Shown: in pieces, positions 9,080-17,769 of the stretch
Layout of the letters: every line of letters begins with the position of its first letter
How positions within the stretch are numbered: position 1 is the first letter of the stretch
Assembly (NCBI GenBank): GCA_019112965.1
Contig: DXIH01000052.1
Span: forward strand, 1 to 41,963
From: Candidatus Sphingomonas excrementigallinarum
GTDB lineage: Bacteria > Pseudomonadota > Alphaproteobacteria > Sphingomonadales > Sphingomonadaceae
Direction: 5' to 3'
DNA length: 41,963 nucleotides
Notes under the pieces: generated by a model
Seen by the model: only the letters and a program-made list of their open reading frames with translations
The model's database searches: none
What the model was told of the DNA's origin: nothing
Made by a program: the position numbers and the translations under genes

Positions 9080-9094
9080 CTTGACCGAGTCAAG
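9080..9094. promoter_or_regulatory. Probable operator of the MarR-GNAT gene
   Basis: Perfect 15-base palindrome with arms CTTGAC and GTCAAG around CGA, lying 22-37 bases ahead of the MarR-GNAT start. MarR proteins commonly repress their own gene through such short inverted repeats, so autoregulation is a reasonable inference. It also lies just downstream of the GGDEF-EAL stop codon. Confidence 0.45.
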
Positions 9095-9101
9095 TATCAC
9101 G

Positions 9102-11612
9102 TCACGAAACGAGCTGCGACACCAGCTTTGCCTCAGTGATCGGCGCCAGGGCGACCGGGCGGCCATAGCGATAGCCCTGCCCCAGCCGAACCCCCAGTTG
9201 CCGCAGGCGCTCCGCCTGCCATTCGGTCTCGATACCCTCCGCGATCACCACCTTGCCCAGGCCGACGCCCAGTCCGACGATCGCACTGATGATGGGCAGC
9301 GTGCCGCCCTCGGTTTCGTCCAGCCCGGCGACGAAGGACTGGTCGATCTTGATCCGGTCCACCGGCAGGTCCCGCAGATGGACGAGCGAGGCATAGCCGG
9401 TCCCGAAATCGTCGAGCGCGATGCACACGCCCGCATCGTGCAGGATGCGCAGGCTGGACAGGATGCTGTCCGCCGCCCGGTCCAGCATGACCCCCTCCGT
9501 CACCTCGACGCAAAGCCGCGCCGGATCGACGCCGTAATGGGCCAGCCGTTCGAGTACGGTGCGAGCCGATCGCGGCCCGGCCAGCTGCGCGGAGGTGAAA
9601 TTGACGCACAGCACGCCCAGCCCCTCGCCCCGGTCGCGCAGCGCGGTCAGTGCCAGCTCCAGGACATGGTCCTGGATGCGCAGGCCGATCCGCTCCGCGA
9701 CCAGCACGTCGGCGAAGCGATCCGGGCTCATCAGCCCGTGTTCGGGGTGGTTCCAGCGCAGCAGCGCCTCATGCCCGCACACCGTCTCCGTCTCCAACGA
9801 GACGATGGGTTGCAGGTAGAGGATGAACTCACCCTGCTCCAGAGCCTGCTCGGCTTCTCCGGCAAAGGCGATCTGCAATTCCTGAAGGCTGCGCTGCAAA
9901 GGATCGTAGCGTACATAGCGTTCGCGTCCCAGCCGCTTGGCGGTGTAGAGCGCCAGATCGGCATCGTGATAGAGCAGATCGAGCGCCTCGGCATCGTCGG
10001 GATAGCGTGCCGACCCGATGCTGAGCGACATGGTCCGGGTGCGGTCGCGCGGGTGCCATGGTTCGCCCTGGATCGCGGCGATCCGCTCCGCCAGCTCGGC
10101 TTCGCTATGAAGCGAGCCGGGGCACAGGATCGCGAACTCGTCACCGCCGATCCGCGACACGCGCACATCCGCCATCGCGCGAATGGCATCGGCCAAAGCG
10201 GTCCCGACATGACATAGCAGCATGTCGCCGCTGGCATGACCCAGCCGATCGTTCACGTCCTTCAGATAATCGACGTCGATCAGGAACAGGCTGAAGGGGA
10301 TGGACGCGTTCATCAGGGCCGTGGCCTGCTGTTGATAGGCGGCGCGATTGCCCAGGCCGGTCAGGAAGTCGGTCTGCGCGGCCAGGCGCAGCGTCTTGGT
10401 CTCGGCCAGGTCGATCTCGCGACGCTGGCGCGCCTGGTCGAGTTCGCGCCGGATGCGCCGGAATCGATCGGCGATAGCCAGCGACAGGACCAGCGCCTCG
10501 AACGCCAACGCCAGGAAGGTCGCCATGTCGACCGCGTCATTCTGTCGCACAAAGCCCAGGTTGCGTGCGAGCCGCAAGACGAACAGGGTAATGACCGGGC
10601 TCCAGCCGATCATGTAGAACCAGACGACACGGCTGCCCCGCCGCGCCGCGACGACGCAGGACCAGGCGATCAGCGCCGAGGTCGCAGCGATATCGTAATT
10701 GAGCAGACGGTCGGTCAGGACGGGCGGGAACCAGGTATCGGCGGCGGCGAGCACGCCGAACACCACGCCGCCGATCGCCAGCCAGCGCCCCGCGCGGATG
10801 ACGCGACGCGACAGAATGCCGTCCTCGATGACCGAGAAGAAGAACATGTTGCACGCGGCCACCATCAGGCCGACGAGCGCGAACCAGATCCGCACCACGA
10901 CCGGCCCGATCAGCCAGGGTACGACCAGGGCCGCGACGTTGGTCCACATCAGGCCATAGACCAGCGCGACCGAGACCCAGAGCAGGTACCAGCGTTGAAA
11001 GGCGGGCCGCCGCCCGGCATGGATCACCAGATTATAGAGAAACGCCGACAGCAGCGTGCCGGTGAATAGCCCCATCAGGACCAGCCAGCCGACATCCGCA
11101 CCGTTCATGGCGTTATGCGGCCGGGCGATGACCTTGCGCATCAGCGACAGGTCGTCAATGTGCCGAAAGCCGATATACAGGCCGCGTACGTCGCGCCCCG
11201 GCGGCCCGACCACGAATTTCAGCAGCCCGCCGGGGGCCCAATGGTCCTTCAGCTCATCATAGGACAGCGAACGGCGCACCGTGCCGTCGCGGGTCACGAC
11301 CAACAGGCCGATCCGGTCGAAGCGGGTCTGGTCGATCAGCAGGTCCCACCCGGCGGGCAGCGCCGCCAGAGGAGCCGGGTCGAGGCGGATCCACAACCAG
11401 TCCTCGCCCCGCGTCGGGGCCTGATCACCGCAGCGATAGGGGGCCTGGATGATCCGGGCATCGGTGGCGCCGTCGGGCAGTGCCGCGCTACAGACGCTCT
11501 GGTACAGGTCGACCGCCTTGGCCGATGCCGTTCCGGACATCAGTCCCAGCAGGACCAATACCCCAAAAAGCGTGCACCCGCTGACGTTCCATAACAGCTT
11601 CGCGGCCTTCAT
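9102..11612 (-). CDS. Membrane-bound GGDEF-EAL cyclic-di-GMP enzyme with 7TM sensor
   Basis: Turnover enzyme for cyclic di-GMP. The 836-residue protein has a signal peptide (LFGVLVLLGLMSGTASA), a periplasmic sensory domain of about 150 residues, then about seven membrane segments between roughly residues 175 and 385, as in the 7TMR-DISM sensor class. A GGDEF domain follows with DFLTGLGNRAAY and an intact IGGDEFAILCPG; I see no canonical RxxD inhibitory site. The EAL domain has HEALLRW, VNFTSAQL, EVTEG, DDFGTGYASL, IKIDQSFV and AEGIETEW, so the catalytic set is complete and phosphodiesterase activity is likely. The start is the ATG at 11612, directly before the signal peptide; an in-frame start at 11705 adds 31 residues unlike any signal peptide. 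Confidence 0.92.
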   Translation of the reverse strand: MKAAKLLWNVSGCTLFGVLVLLGLMSGTASAKAVDLYQSVCSAALPDGATDARIIQAPYRCGDQAPTRGEDWLWIRLDPAPLAALPAGWDLLIDQTRFDRIGLLVVTRDGTVRRSLSYDELKDHWAPGGLLKFVVGPPGRDVRGLYIGFRHIDDLSLMRKVIARPHNAMNGADVGWLVLMGLFTGTLLSAFLYNLVIHAGRRPAFQRWYLLWVSVALVYGLMWTNVAALVVPWLIGPVVVRIWFALVGLMVAACNMFFFSVIEDGILSRRVIRAGRWLAIGGVVFGVLAAADTWFPPVLTDRLLNYDIAATSALIAWSCVVAARRGSRVVWFYMIGWSPVITLFVLRLARNLGFVRQNDAVDMATFLALAFEALVLSLAIADRFRRIRRELDQARQRREIDLAETKTLRLAAQTDFLTGLGNRAAYQQQATALMNASIPFSLFLIDVDYLKDVNDRLGHASGDMLLCHVGTALADAIRAMADVRVSRIGGDEFAILCPGSLHSEAELAERIAAIQGEPWHPRDRTRTMSLSIGSARYPDDAEALDLLYHDADLALYTAKRLGRERYVRYDPLQRSLQELQIAFAGEAEQALEQGEFILYLQPIVSLETETVCGHEALLRWNHPEHGLMSPDRFADVLVAERIGLRIQDHVLELALTALRDRGEGLGVLCVNFTSAQLAGPRSARTVLERLAHYGVDPARLCVEVTEGVMLDRAADSILSSLRILHDAGVCIALDDFGTGYASLVHLRDLPVDRIKIDQSFVAGLDETEGGTLPIISAIVGLGVGLGKVVIAEGIETEWQAERLRQLGVRLGQGYRYGRPVALAPITEAKLVSQLVS

Positions 11613-11843
11613 GCCGACCCGTCCCCAACCCGGTTTGATGTGACGGAAACAAGACGACCCTTCCCGCAGAGCTCCCCGCTCCCGCCGCCTTCCCCGGGGG
11701 GCCACTGCCCGGATTTTCGCGCGTGCGTCAATCGCCCTGTTTCAGGCCATTGATGAGGGATGATTTTTTTCAGGACGATCGGATGCGCCGGGCCGAATGG
11801 TCGCGCTCTGGCGGTCGGCGCGCGCTTTGGGCATGGATGGATC

Positions 11844-12707
11844 ATGACGCGTTTTCATCGGTTCGCCCGGTTCCTTCCCGCCTCGCTGGCGCTGCTGGCG
11901 GCGGCCTGTTCGCCGCTGACCACCTTCGACAGCCTGGTGCCCAAGGACGGCGGCGGCAGGCGCGTGGCCGAGGCGCAGCCCTACGGCGCAGATGCGCGAC
12001 AAAGACTGGACATCTATGCGCCCCGGAATGCCGGGCCCGGCGAGCGGCCGGTCGTGATATTCTTCTATGGCGGCAGCTGGAACAGCGGGACGCGCAGCGG
12101 CTATGCCTTTGTCGGCCGGGCACTGGCGGCACAGGGTTTCGTAACGGTCATCCCCGATTACCGGCTGGTTCCCGCCATACGCTATCCCGGCTTCGTCGAG
12201 GACGGCGCAGCGGCGGTGCGCTGGACGCGCGAGCATATCGCCGGGTTCGGCGGCGATCCCGCCAGGCTGGTGCTGATGGGGCATTCCGCAGGCGCCTATA
12301 TCGCCGCGATGCTGGCGGTCGACGACCGCTGGCTGGGCCGCGACAGGCAGGCGGTGCGCGGGCTGGTCGGACTGGCGGGCCCCTATGACTTCGCCCCCTT
12401 CGACGTGGATGTTGCCCGTGCCGCCTTCGGGGCTTGGCCGCATCCGCAGGAAACCCAGCCGATCCATTGGGCGGGGGCGGGCGATCCGCCCGCGCTGCTG
12501 CTGGTCGGAGGCGAGGACAAGACGGTCCTGCCCCGCAACAGCGAAGCGCTGGCCGCCAGATTGCGGGCGGGCGGGGTTCCGGTGACGCTGCGCTCCTACC
12601 CCAAGCTCGGCCATGTCGGGCTGATCCTGTCGGTCGCCCGCCCCTTTCGCGGCCGCGCGCCGGTGGTGGCCGATGTCGCCGGCTTCATCCGACAGGTGAC
12701 GCGCTAA
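11844..12707 (+). CDS. Alpha/beta hydrolase, probable lipoprotein
   Basis: Esterase/lipase-type hydrolase of 287 residues with unknown substrate. From ATG 11844 the product begins with a lipoprotein signal (FLPASLALLAAACS, lipobox Cys at about residue 22), so it is probably anchored at the membrane. The fold motifs are VVIFFYGGSWNSG (oxyanion loop, YGG in place of the usual HGG), LVLMGHSAGAYIAAM (nucleophile Ser in GxSxG), LLVGGEDKTVLP (acid) and LGHVGLIL (His). The arrangement matches the BD-FAE/carboxylesterase-like group. An upstream in-frame start at 11760 would put 28 residues ahead of the signal and is less likely. It is divergent from the GGDEF-EAL gene. Confidence 0.85.
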   Translation: MTRFHRFARFLPASLALLAAACSPLTTFDSLVPKDGGGRRVAEAQPYGADARQRLDIYAPRNAGPGERPVVIFFYGGSWNSGTRSGYAFVGRALAAQGFVTVIPDYRLVPAIRYPGFVEDGAAAVRWTREHIAGFGGDPARLVLMGHSAGAYIAAMLAVDDRWLGRDRQAVRGLVGLAGPYDFAPFDVDVARAAFGAWPHPQETQPIHWAGAGDPPALLLVGGEDKTVLPRNSEALAARLRAGGVPVTLRSYPKLGHVGLILSVARPFRGRAPVVADVAGFIRQVTR

Positions 12708-12710
12708 CGC

Positions 12711-12859
12711 GTGATGACATAAGATTAATTCACCCCTCCACTTCAGGGGAGGGGCCGGGGGTGGGGCGCCTCCGCAAGCGTGCAGCCCGTGGCGAGGCCC
12801 CACCCCAACCCCTCCCCTGAAGGGGAGGGGCTCGCCTTGGTTCAACGCAACGTCATCAC
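12711..12859. repeat. Composite palindromic element (MITE-like) between convergent genes
   Basis: The ends are inverted copies of GTGATGAC (12711-12718 and 12852-12859). Inside lie two GC-rich hairpins: an imperfect one at 12733-12754 and a near-perfect one at 12809-12830 (arms CCCCTCCCCT and AGGGGAGGGG, two-base loop). The runs between them are also complementary (GGGGTGGGG facing CCCCACCCC), so the whole 149 bases can fold back on itself. Part of the element recurs at about 7470-7533. It probably stops transcription from both sides. Confidence 0.55.
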
Positions 12860-12862
12860 GGT

Positions 12863-15067
12863 CTAACGCGTCTCCGGGATCAGCCAGGTTTCCGCGACCT
12901 GCTTGCCGCGGCCGCTGCCGCCCATGCCGGGCGGGCGGGTCCAGTCGAGATCGAGACTGCCCTTCGCGGTGGCCTCGCGCGGGATGACGATCGTGACCTG
13001 CATCGGGTTGGCGGTGCGGGCGAAATGGTCCTGCAACAGGATATGCCCGTTCGCGACCAACCGCATCGGCAGGGTATAGTCCTCGCCCGCATAGGTGATG
13101 GTCAGCTTATAGCCCCGGCGCGGGTCGAGCCCGTCATAATGCAGCCGCAGCGGACTGTCGTAGAGCGTCTCGGCATAATCCAGCTCGCCCGGCCACCAGC
13201 CGTCCGCCGGGGTGCGGTCGGCGATGCCGTCGATGGCGGTGGTGAAGAATTGCGGATCGGCGAGAAAGCCGGGCCCGCGCACCAGATGCGGTTCGGCATC
13301 CGGACGGCCGAGATCGTCGTACAGCGCGCCCTCCGCCCGGCGACTGCGGTCGGGGATCGGCCAGCCCTTTGCCATCTGTGCCTCGATCCAGGCGCGGCCG
13401 GTCAGGTCGACATCGGCACGGTCGAGATTGGCGCCCCGCTCGATATTCGACGCGCCATAGCGCTTCACGCTCAGCTGCAGCCGCGCCTTTTGCCATAGCT
13501 GCTCGGCCAGCGCATTCAGCCGGTCGAGCAATGCGGCGACCTGCGGGCCATCGCCGGTCGCCAGGATCGCGCGCGCCTGTTCAGAATCGGGCGCGGCCAG
13601 CGCCGCCGCTCGCCGCGCCCGCGCCGCGATGGTGCGGCGGCGGACCAGCGCGTCATAGACCGCACGATAGCGCAGGGCGTCGACCCGCCAGTCGGCAAAA
13701 GCGGACGGCCGGACCCGATCGGCGAGACGCAGCGTCGCATCGATATTGGCGTTGGTCGCGGGGTCGCCGATCCAGTTCCCCTCGAGCGCCGCCGGAAGCG
13801 CCGCCGCGCGGGGGTCGCCGATGAACACGCGCGCATAGTCCCGCGCGAAAGCCTTTACGTCGGTCTTCGGGTCCCAGCCCATGCGGAACCACAGGAACTG
13901 GTTGAAGTCGTCGTTCACCCCCTCCGAATAGGTGATGAACCCGGCGGTCAGCGGTGCGAAGCGGGCGAAGATGTGCGCATAGGCTTCTGGGCGCGGATTG
14001 ATCGGCTCGCGCCCCTCGGTCAGCGCGAACTCCGGCCACCAGCGCGGCACCGGGAATTGCGCGTGCATGGTATGCGCGATGTCGGGATAGAGGATCAGCG
14101 GATAGCGCGCCGGTATCCGCGACCGCTCGACCGGCAGCGGGTCGCGTGTCTGCGGGCCGACGAACACGCCGGTCAACCAGTCGGGCCGCTTGTCCAACTC
14201 GTGGTAGAACGCCTCGAACCCTGCCGCGTCGAACCCCTGCGACGAGATATAGACGGGTGCTTGCGGATTGCGCGCGCGAAGCAGCGCCGCCTGCTGCGCG
14301 ACCAGCGGGAACAGCCGTGCGGGTCGGGTATGGCCGGGATCGCCGCCCGGCACATAGAGCGCATCGACATGAGGCAGATCGCCCAGCACCCGTCGAAACG
14401 CCGCGACCTCCGCCGCCACCGCGCCGGGCTTTTCGTAATCGCCCAGCTCGGGATAATAGAGCGCGACATCCAGCCCCAGCCGGTGGGTGATCGCCGAAAT
14501 CCCTGCCAGCGTCTCGCGTGGCGGCGCGGGGAAGAGTGGGCCGGTCGCATCGTCGTCGGACACCGGCGCGATGATCTGCACGCCGCTGGCACCCCATAGC
14601 GCGAAATCCTCGATCCGCCGCTGAAACATAGTCAGCGTCCAGGCGTCATAGCTGTTGTTCTTGGGCCGGTAGCCGATCTGGGTCAGCCGCGTCGCATAAG
14701 CGGGCTTTTCGTCGACCGGCCCCGCAAGCGACAGACGCGCGGTCCCGCCCGTCACTTCGAGATGCCGCAATACCCAACCCGCGCCGTAAACCAGCCCGCG
14801 GGTGGCGTTGGCGGTGACGACCGTGACCGGCCCCACTCGCCGGATCGCAAAGCCTTCGCGCCCCAGCCCGGCGGGCCGCCGCCACCGGCTGCGCAGCCTG
14901 GCGGGCAAGGCCGCCGCCGCCGCATCCGACGGGGCCACCACTACCCGGACATCGCCGCATCGTGCGACCCGCTCCGCGATGCGGCGGTTCAACAGGTCGG
15001 CCGCCACCTCGCCCCCTGCCCCGGCCGTGACGCAGGATACTGCAACTGCTGCTGCCGGGACGATCAT
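12863..15067 (-). CDS. Glycoside-hydrolase-like protein, family not assigned
   Basis: A 734-residue protein with a short hydrophobic N-terminus (IVPAAAVAVSCVTAG) that may be an export or lipoprotein signal. The first 125 residues resemble the non-catalytic N-terminal domain seen in GH20/GH67-type enzymes (NATRGLVYGAGWVLRHLEV), followed by a region with barrel-like segments (RLTQIGYRPKNNSYDAW, LGLDVALYYPELGDYEKPG, DALYVPGGDPGH, PLILYPDIAHTMHA, GFITYSEGVNDDFNQFLW). The C-terminus looks like a beta-sandwich. Acidic residues suited to catalysis occur in YYPELGDYE and ITYSEGVNDD, but I cannot assign a family or substrate. It shares strand with cas3 upstream (94-base gap) yet has no obvious link to CRISPR function. 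It probably belongs to the chromosomal background at the edge of the island. Confidence 0.6.
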   Translation of the reverse strand: MIVPAAAVAVSCVTAGAGGEVAADLLNRRIAERVARCGDVRVVVAPSDAAAAALPARLRSRWRRPAGLGREGFAIRRVGPVTVVTANATRGLVYGAGWVLRHLEVTGGTARLSLAGPVDEKPAYATRLTQIGYRPKNNSYDAWTLTMFQRRIEDFALWGASGVQIIAPVSDDDATGPLFPAPPRETLAGISAITHRLGLDVALYYPELGDYEKPGAVAAEVAAFRRVLGDLPHVDALYVPGGDPGHTRPARLFPLVAQQAALLRARNPQAPVYISSQGFDAAGFEAFYHELDKRPDWLTGVFVGPQTRDPLPVERSRIPARYPLILYPDIAHTMHAQFPVPRWWPEFALTEGREPINPRPEAYAHIFARFAPLTAGFITYSEGVNDDFNQFLWFRMGWDPKTDVKAFARDYARVFIGDPRAAALPAALEGNWIGDPATNANIDATLRLADRVRPSAFADWRVDALRYRAVYDALVRRRTIAARARRAAALAAPDSEQARAILATGDGPQVAALLDRLNALAEQLWQKARLQLSVKRYGASNIERGANLDRADVDLTGRAWIEAQMAKGWPIPDRSRRAEGALYDDLGRPDAEPHLVRGPGFLADPQFFTTAIDGIADRTPADGWWPGELDYAETLYDSPLRLHYDGLDPRRGYKLTITYAGEDYTLPMRLVANGHILLQDHFARTANPMQVTIVIPREATAKGSLDLDWTRPPGMGGSGRGKQVAETWLIPETR

Positions 15068-15161
15068 GGGCTTATCCGAAGGGCTGGAATGATAGGGATG
15101 CGTTCACCCCGCCCCTATGCCCGCTGCGCGACGCTTTCGATACCGCCCAAATCGCGGGTCC

Positions 15162-17605
15162 TCAGCCCCCGTCCGTCCGAAGACCCCATTGGTCGTAACG
15201 ATAGTCCCGCCCGCCGAAGCGGAAGCGGCGATCGTCCAGCCGCTCGACCGGCGCGCCGAGCGCGACTTGCCCGACCATCCAGCCGGGCAGCGCGATCCGT
15301 GTCACCTGTCCGCCGAACGGCCCCGCCAGCGGCGGGTCCAGATCGAGCAGCAGATCCCGCGCGCCCAACCGGGTGGTGACATCCGCCATGTCGTCAGGAA
15401 AGACCAGCTGATTGAAGGGAAGCGACAGGTCCAGCGCAACGCCGCTCGCGCGCTGGCCGTCCGCCACGACGCCGCCCGCCAGCGCATTGCCATGGTTGAT
15501 CCATGCCGCCCCGCCCTCTTGCTGGATCGGCGCCAGCGCCTCCGGGTGCAGCGCGCGTTCGACCAACAGGCGATTGTCGCGTGGAATGGCGATATCGGGC
15601 CGCTCTTCCAGCAGGCGCAGCGTCGCCTCCAGATGCAACAGGTTGGGATAGACATTGCCCAGCCCGTGGCGCTCGCGACGGCCGCGATCGAGCCATGGGG
15701 TCAGGTCGCGCTCCTCCGGTCGCAGGACCAAGACCTGTGCTCGACCAAAGGCACCCCGGTCCTCTCGGGCATGGCGATGCAGCCGCCCGATCCGCTGGAG
15801 CAGCACGTCCATGGGCGCCAGATCGGTGATGAGGAAATCGGCATCGATATCGAGCGACTGTTCTAGTGTCTGGGTGCCGACCAGCACCCGGCCGCCCGCT
15901 TGCCGCGTCTTGCCGAACGCCTTCTCCACCGCCTCATCGAGCAACTGCCGGTCGGTCGCGGCGAAGCGGCCATGGTGCAGGGTGGCGACATCGTTCACAC
16001 GAAAGGCAAGCTCGGGCGCCAAGGCCGCCACCGCCTGCGCCACCGCGACCGCCCCGGCCACGCTGTTGCGCACGACCAGCACCGCCGCTCCGGCGCGTGC
16101 GGCCTCTACCGCGCGCTGGGCGATCGCATCCGGGTCGGCGATCAGGCCCGCCGTCTCGATACGGACATGCTTTGGTGTCCCGCCCGACGCCATCGCGGCG
16201 CGCGGCGGCGATCCGATGCCCGACAGCGCGGGATAGGGCAAAGCCTCCGCCTCGGTGAGCGGCGCGACCGGCGTCTTGAGCAACCGCGCCCGCGCCGCCG
16301 CGCCCAGGGTCGCCGACAGTAACAGCGCCCGCCCGCCGACCGCGACATGCTGGTCCAGCAGCCGTTCGAGCAGCCCGGTCATATAGGCATCCGACGCATG
16401 AACCTCGTCGACGACCAGCAGGCTGCGCGCCAAGGCGGAGGCGCGAAACAGCGCGTGCCTGACCGGCAGCGCGGCGAGCAGCGCCTGGTCGATCGTGCCG
16501 ACCGCCACCCGTGCCGCCAGGAAACGATTGGCCCGCTCTGCCGCCCAGCGCCTATCCTCCGCCCCGCCCGGCTCGCCGCGATCCCAGCGCACTTCATAGC
16601 CGGGCAGCGCCTGCCCTTTCGCGTCGCCCGCGCGCAGATAGCCGGGGACCGCCAGCACGGCGGGCGGCGCATCCTCGCCCCACAGCGCCTGGATCGCCCG
16701 GTTGACCCGCGCATGAAGCTGCACCGCCGCCGACCGGGTCGGCAGCGCGAAGAACAGGCCGTCGACCTCGCCGCGCCGTCGCATCTCGACCCAGCGCCAC
16801 AGCGCCGCCTCGGTCTTGCCCGACCCGGTCTCCGCCTCGATCAGCGCCACCGGCCCCAGATCGGCGGCGGCGGCCTCGGCCTGGAAGGGGTATGGGGCGT
16901 TGCCGAACAGCGCCTCGAACCGGGCAGGCGGCGTGCCAAACGGCGTGAAACCGCGCGCGACCGCCGCCGCGCGCGCCTGCTCCCCGCGCCAGGTGTCACG
17001 ATCCGCACCATAAGGCCCCTCGACGGGAAAACGCTTCGTATCCGACCCCAGCCAGTCGGCCAGCGTTCGCGCAAAGCGTCGATCAGGTGGACGACCGCAA
17101 TGGCCGGATCGTCGTGGCCCTGCGGCATCCAATGGGTGACATGCCGGGTCCAGCTGTCGCTATGCTTCCCCGCGTCCGTATGGAATTCGGCGAGCGGCCT
17201 GCCGTGATGCGCCATGACGGCGACGAGATGCTGGTCCGCGCCCCAGCCCATCAGCAGCTCGAACAGCGCTTTGGCGGCCGGTCCCTGCCTCAGGCCGGAA
17301 TGGCGCAGGAGAGCGGCGACCGGGCCGGTATGGCCGACCGTCTGCTTCACCGCCGGATCGATCCGCGCCTGGAAGCCGCGATTGGCCTTGCCGATGTCGT
17401 GCAGCGCCGCGAGCACGATCAGCCGGGCGATGTCCTGCGACGTCAAGGGGCGGCCCGCCGCCTCTTCCAGGCTCGGCTGCCAGACGGGCAGAATTGCATC
17501 CAAAGCGGCACCAACATCGAGGCAGTGATCGAGCAAAGGCAATCTGGCCGCCAACGACCCGTCGTCGTGACGGGTCAGTTTCGCCCAAGGCTCCGTTCCG
17601 CTCAT
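15162..17605 (-). pseudogene. cas3, HD nuclease-helicase of type I-E, frameshifted
   Basis: Cas3 is recruited by Cascade, unwinds target DNA and degrades it. Both halves are present but in different frames. The HD nuclease part runs from ATG 17605 (GGGGAGAGGGTG just ahead) with LLDHCLDVG, AALHDIGKANRGF (His69-Asp70), GHTGPVAALL and MAHHGRP. The helicase part to 15162 has AETGSGKTEAALW (Walker A), LVVDEVHASD (DEVH), LLSATLG and DVLLQRIGRLHRH (motif VI). The frames would join as HLIDAFARTLADWLGSD if one base were restored at about 17075-17076 (AAA/G in plus-strand reading). The repaired product of about 814 residues would be a normal single-chain Cas3. No canonical -1 slippery heptamer is present. 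Either a real one-base deletion or a sequence error explains it. A TTG at 17132 could start the helicase part alone. It is divergent from drmD. Confidence 0.85.
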
Positions 17606-17769
17606 CACCCTCTCCCCCAAGGCGCCACACGCCCGCGCGAAAGACTAGCGCCAGCAAAATCGCACGCAATCCTTGCCCGGATGAATAGTGCATCCGTTTC
17701 GGGTCCGGCTGTCTTTGGCGATATCCGCGCCGCCCCGCATCCTCGCGAGCGGGAGGATTTGACCAAACT
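17606..17769. promoter_or_regulatory. Divergent promoter region between cas3 and drmD
   Basis: This 164-base gap is the only space between cas3 (leftward) and the DISARM operon (rightward), so promoters for both must lie in or near it. It is less GC-rich in its centre (about 17655-17695). For drmD, GGGAGGA at 17751-17757 lies 12 bases before ATG 17770, a rather long spacing. A CTCGCGAG palindrome sits at 17742-17749. On the cas3 strand TTGCGT followed 16 bases later by TAGTCT is a weak promoter candidate. No operator is assigned. Confidence 0.45.

Noticed and set aside
17060..17100. Programmed -1 frameshift joining the two halves of cas3
   Set aside because: The direction is right for -1, but GCT TTG CGC offers no X-XXY-YYZ slippery heptamer, and the family is normally encoded in one frame; a one-base deletion or sequence error is simpler.
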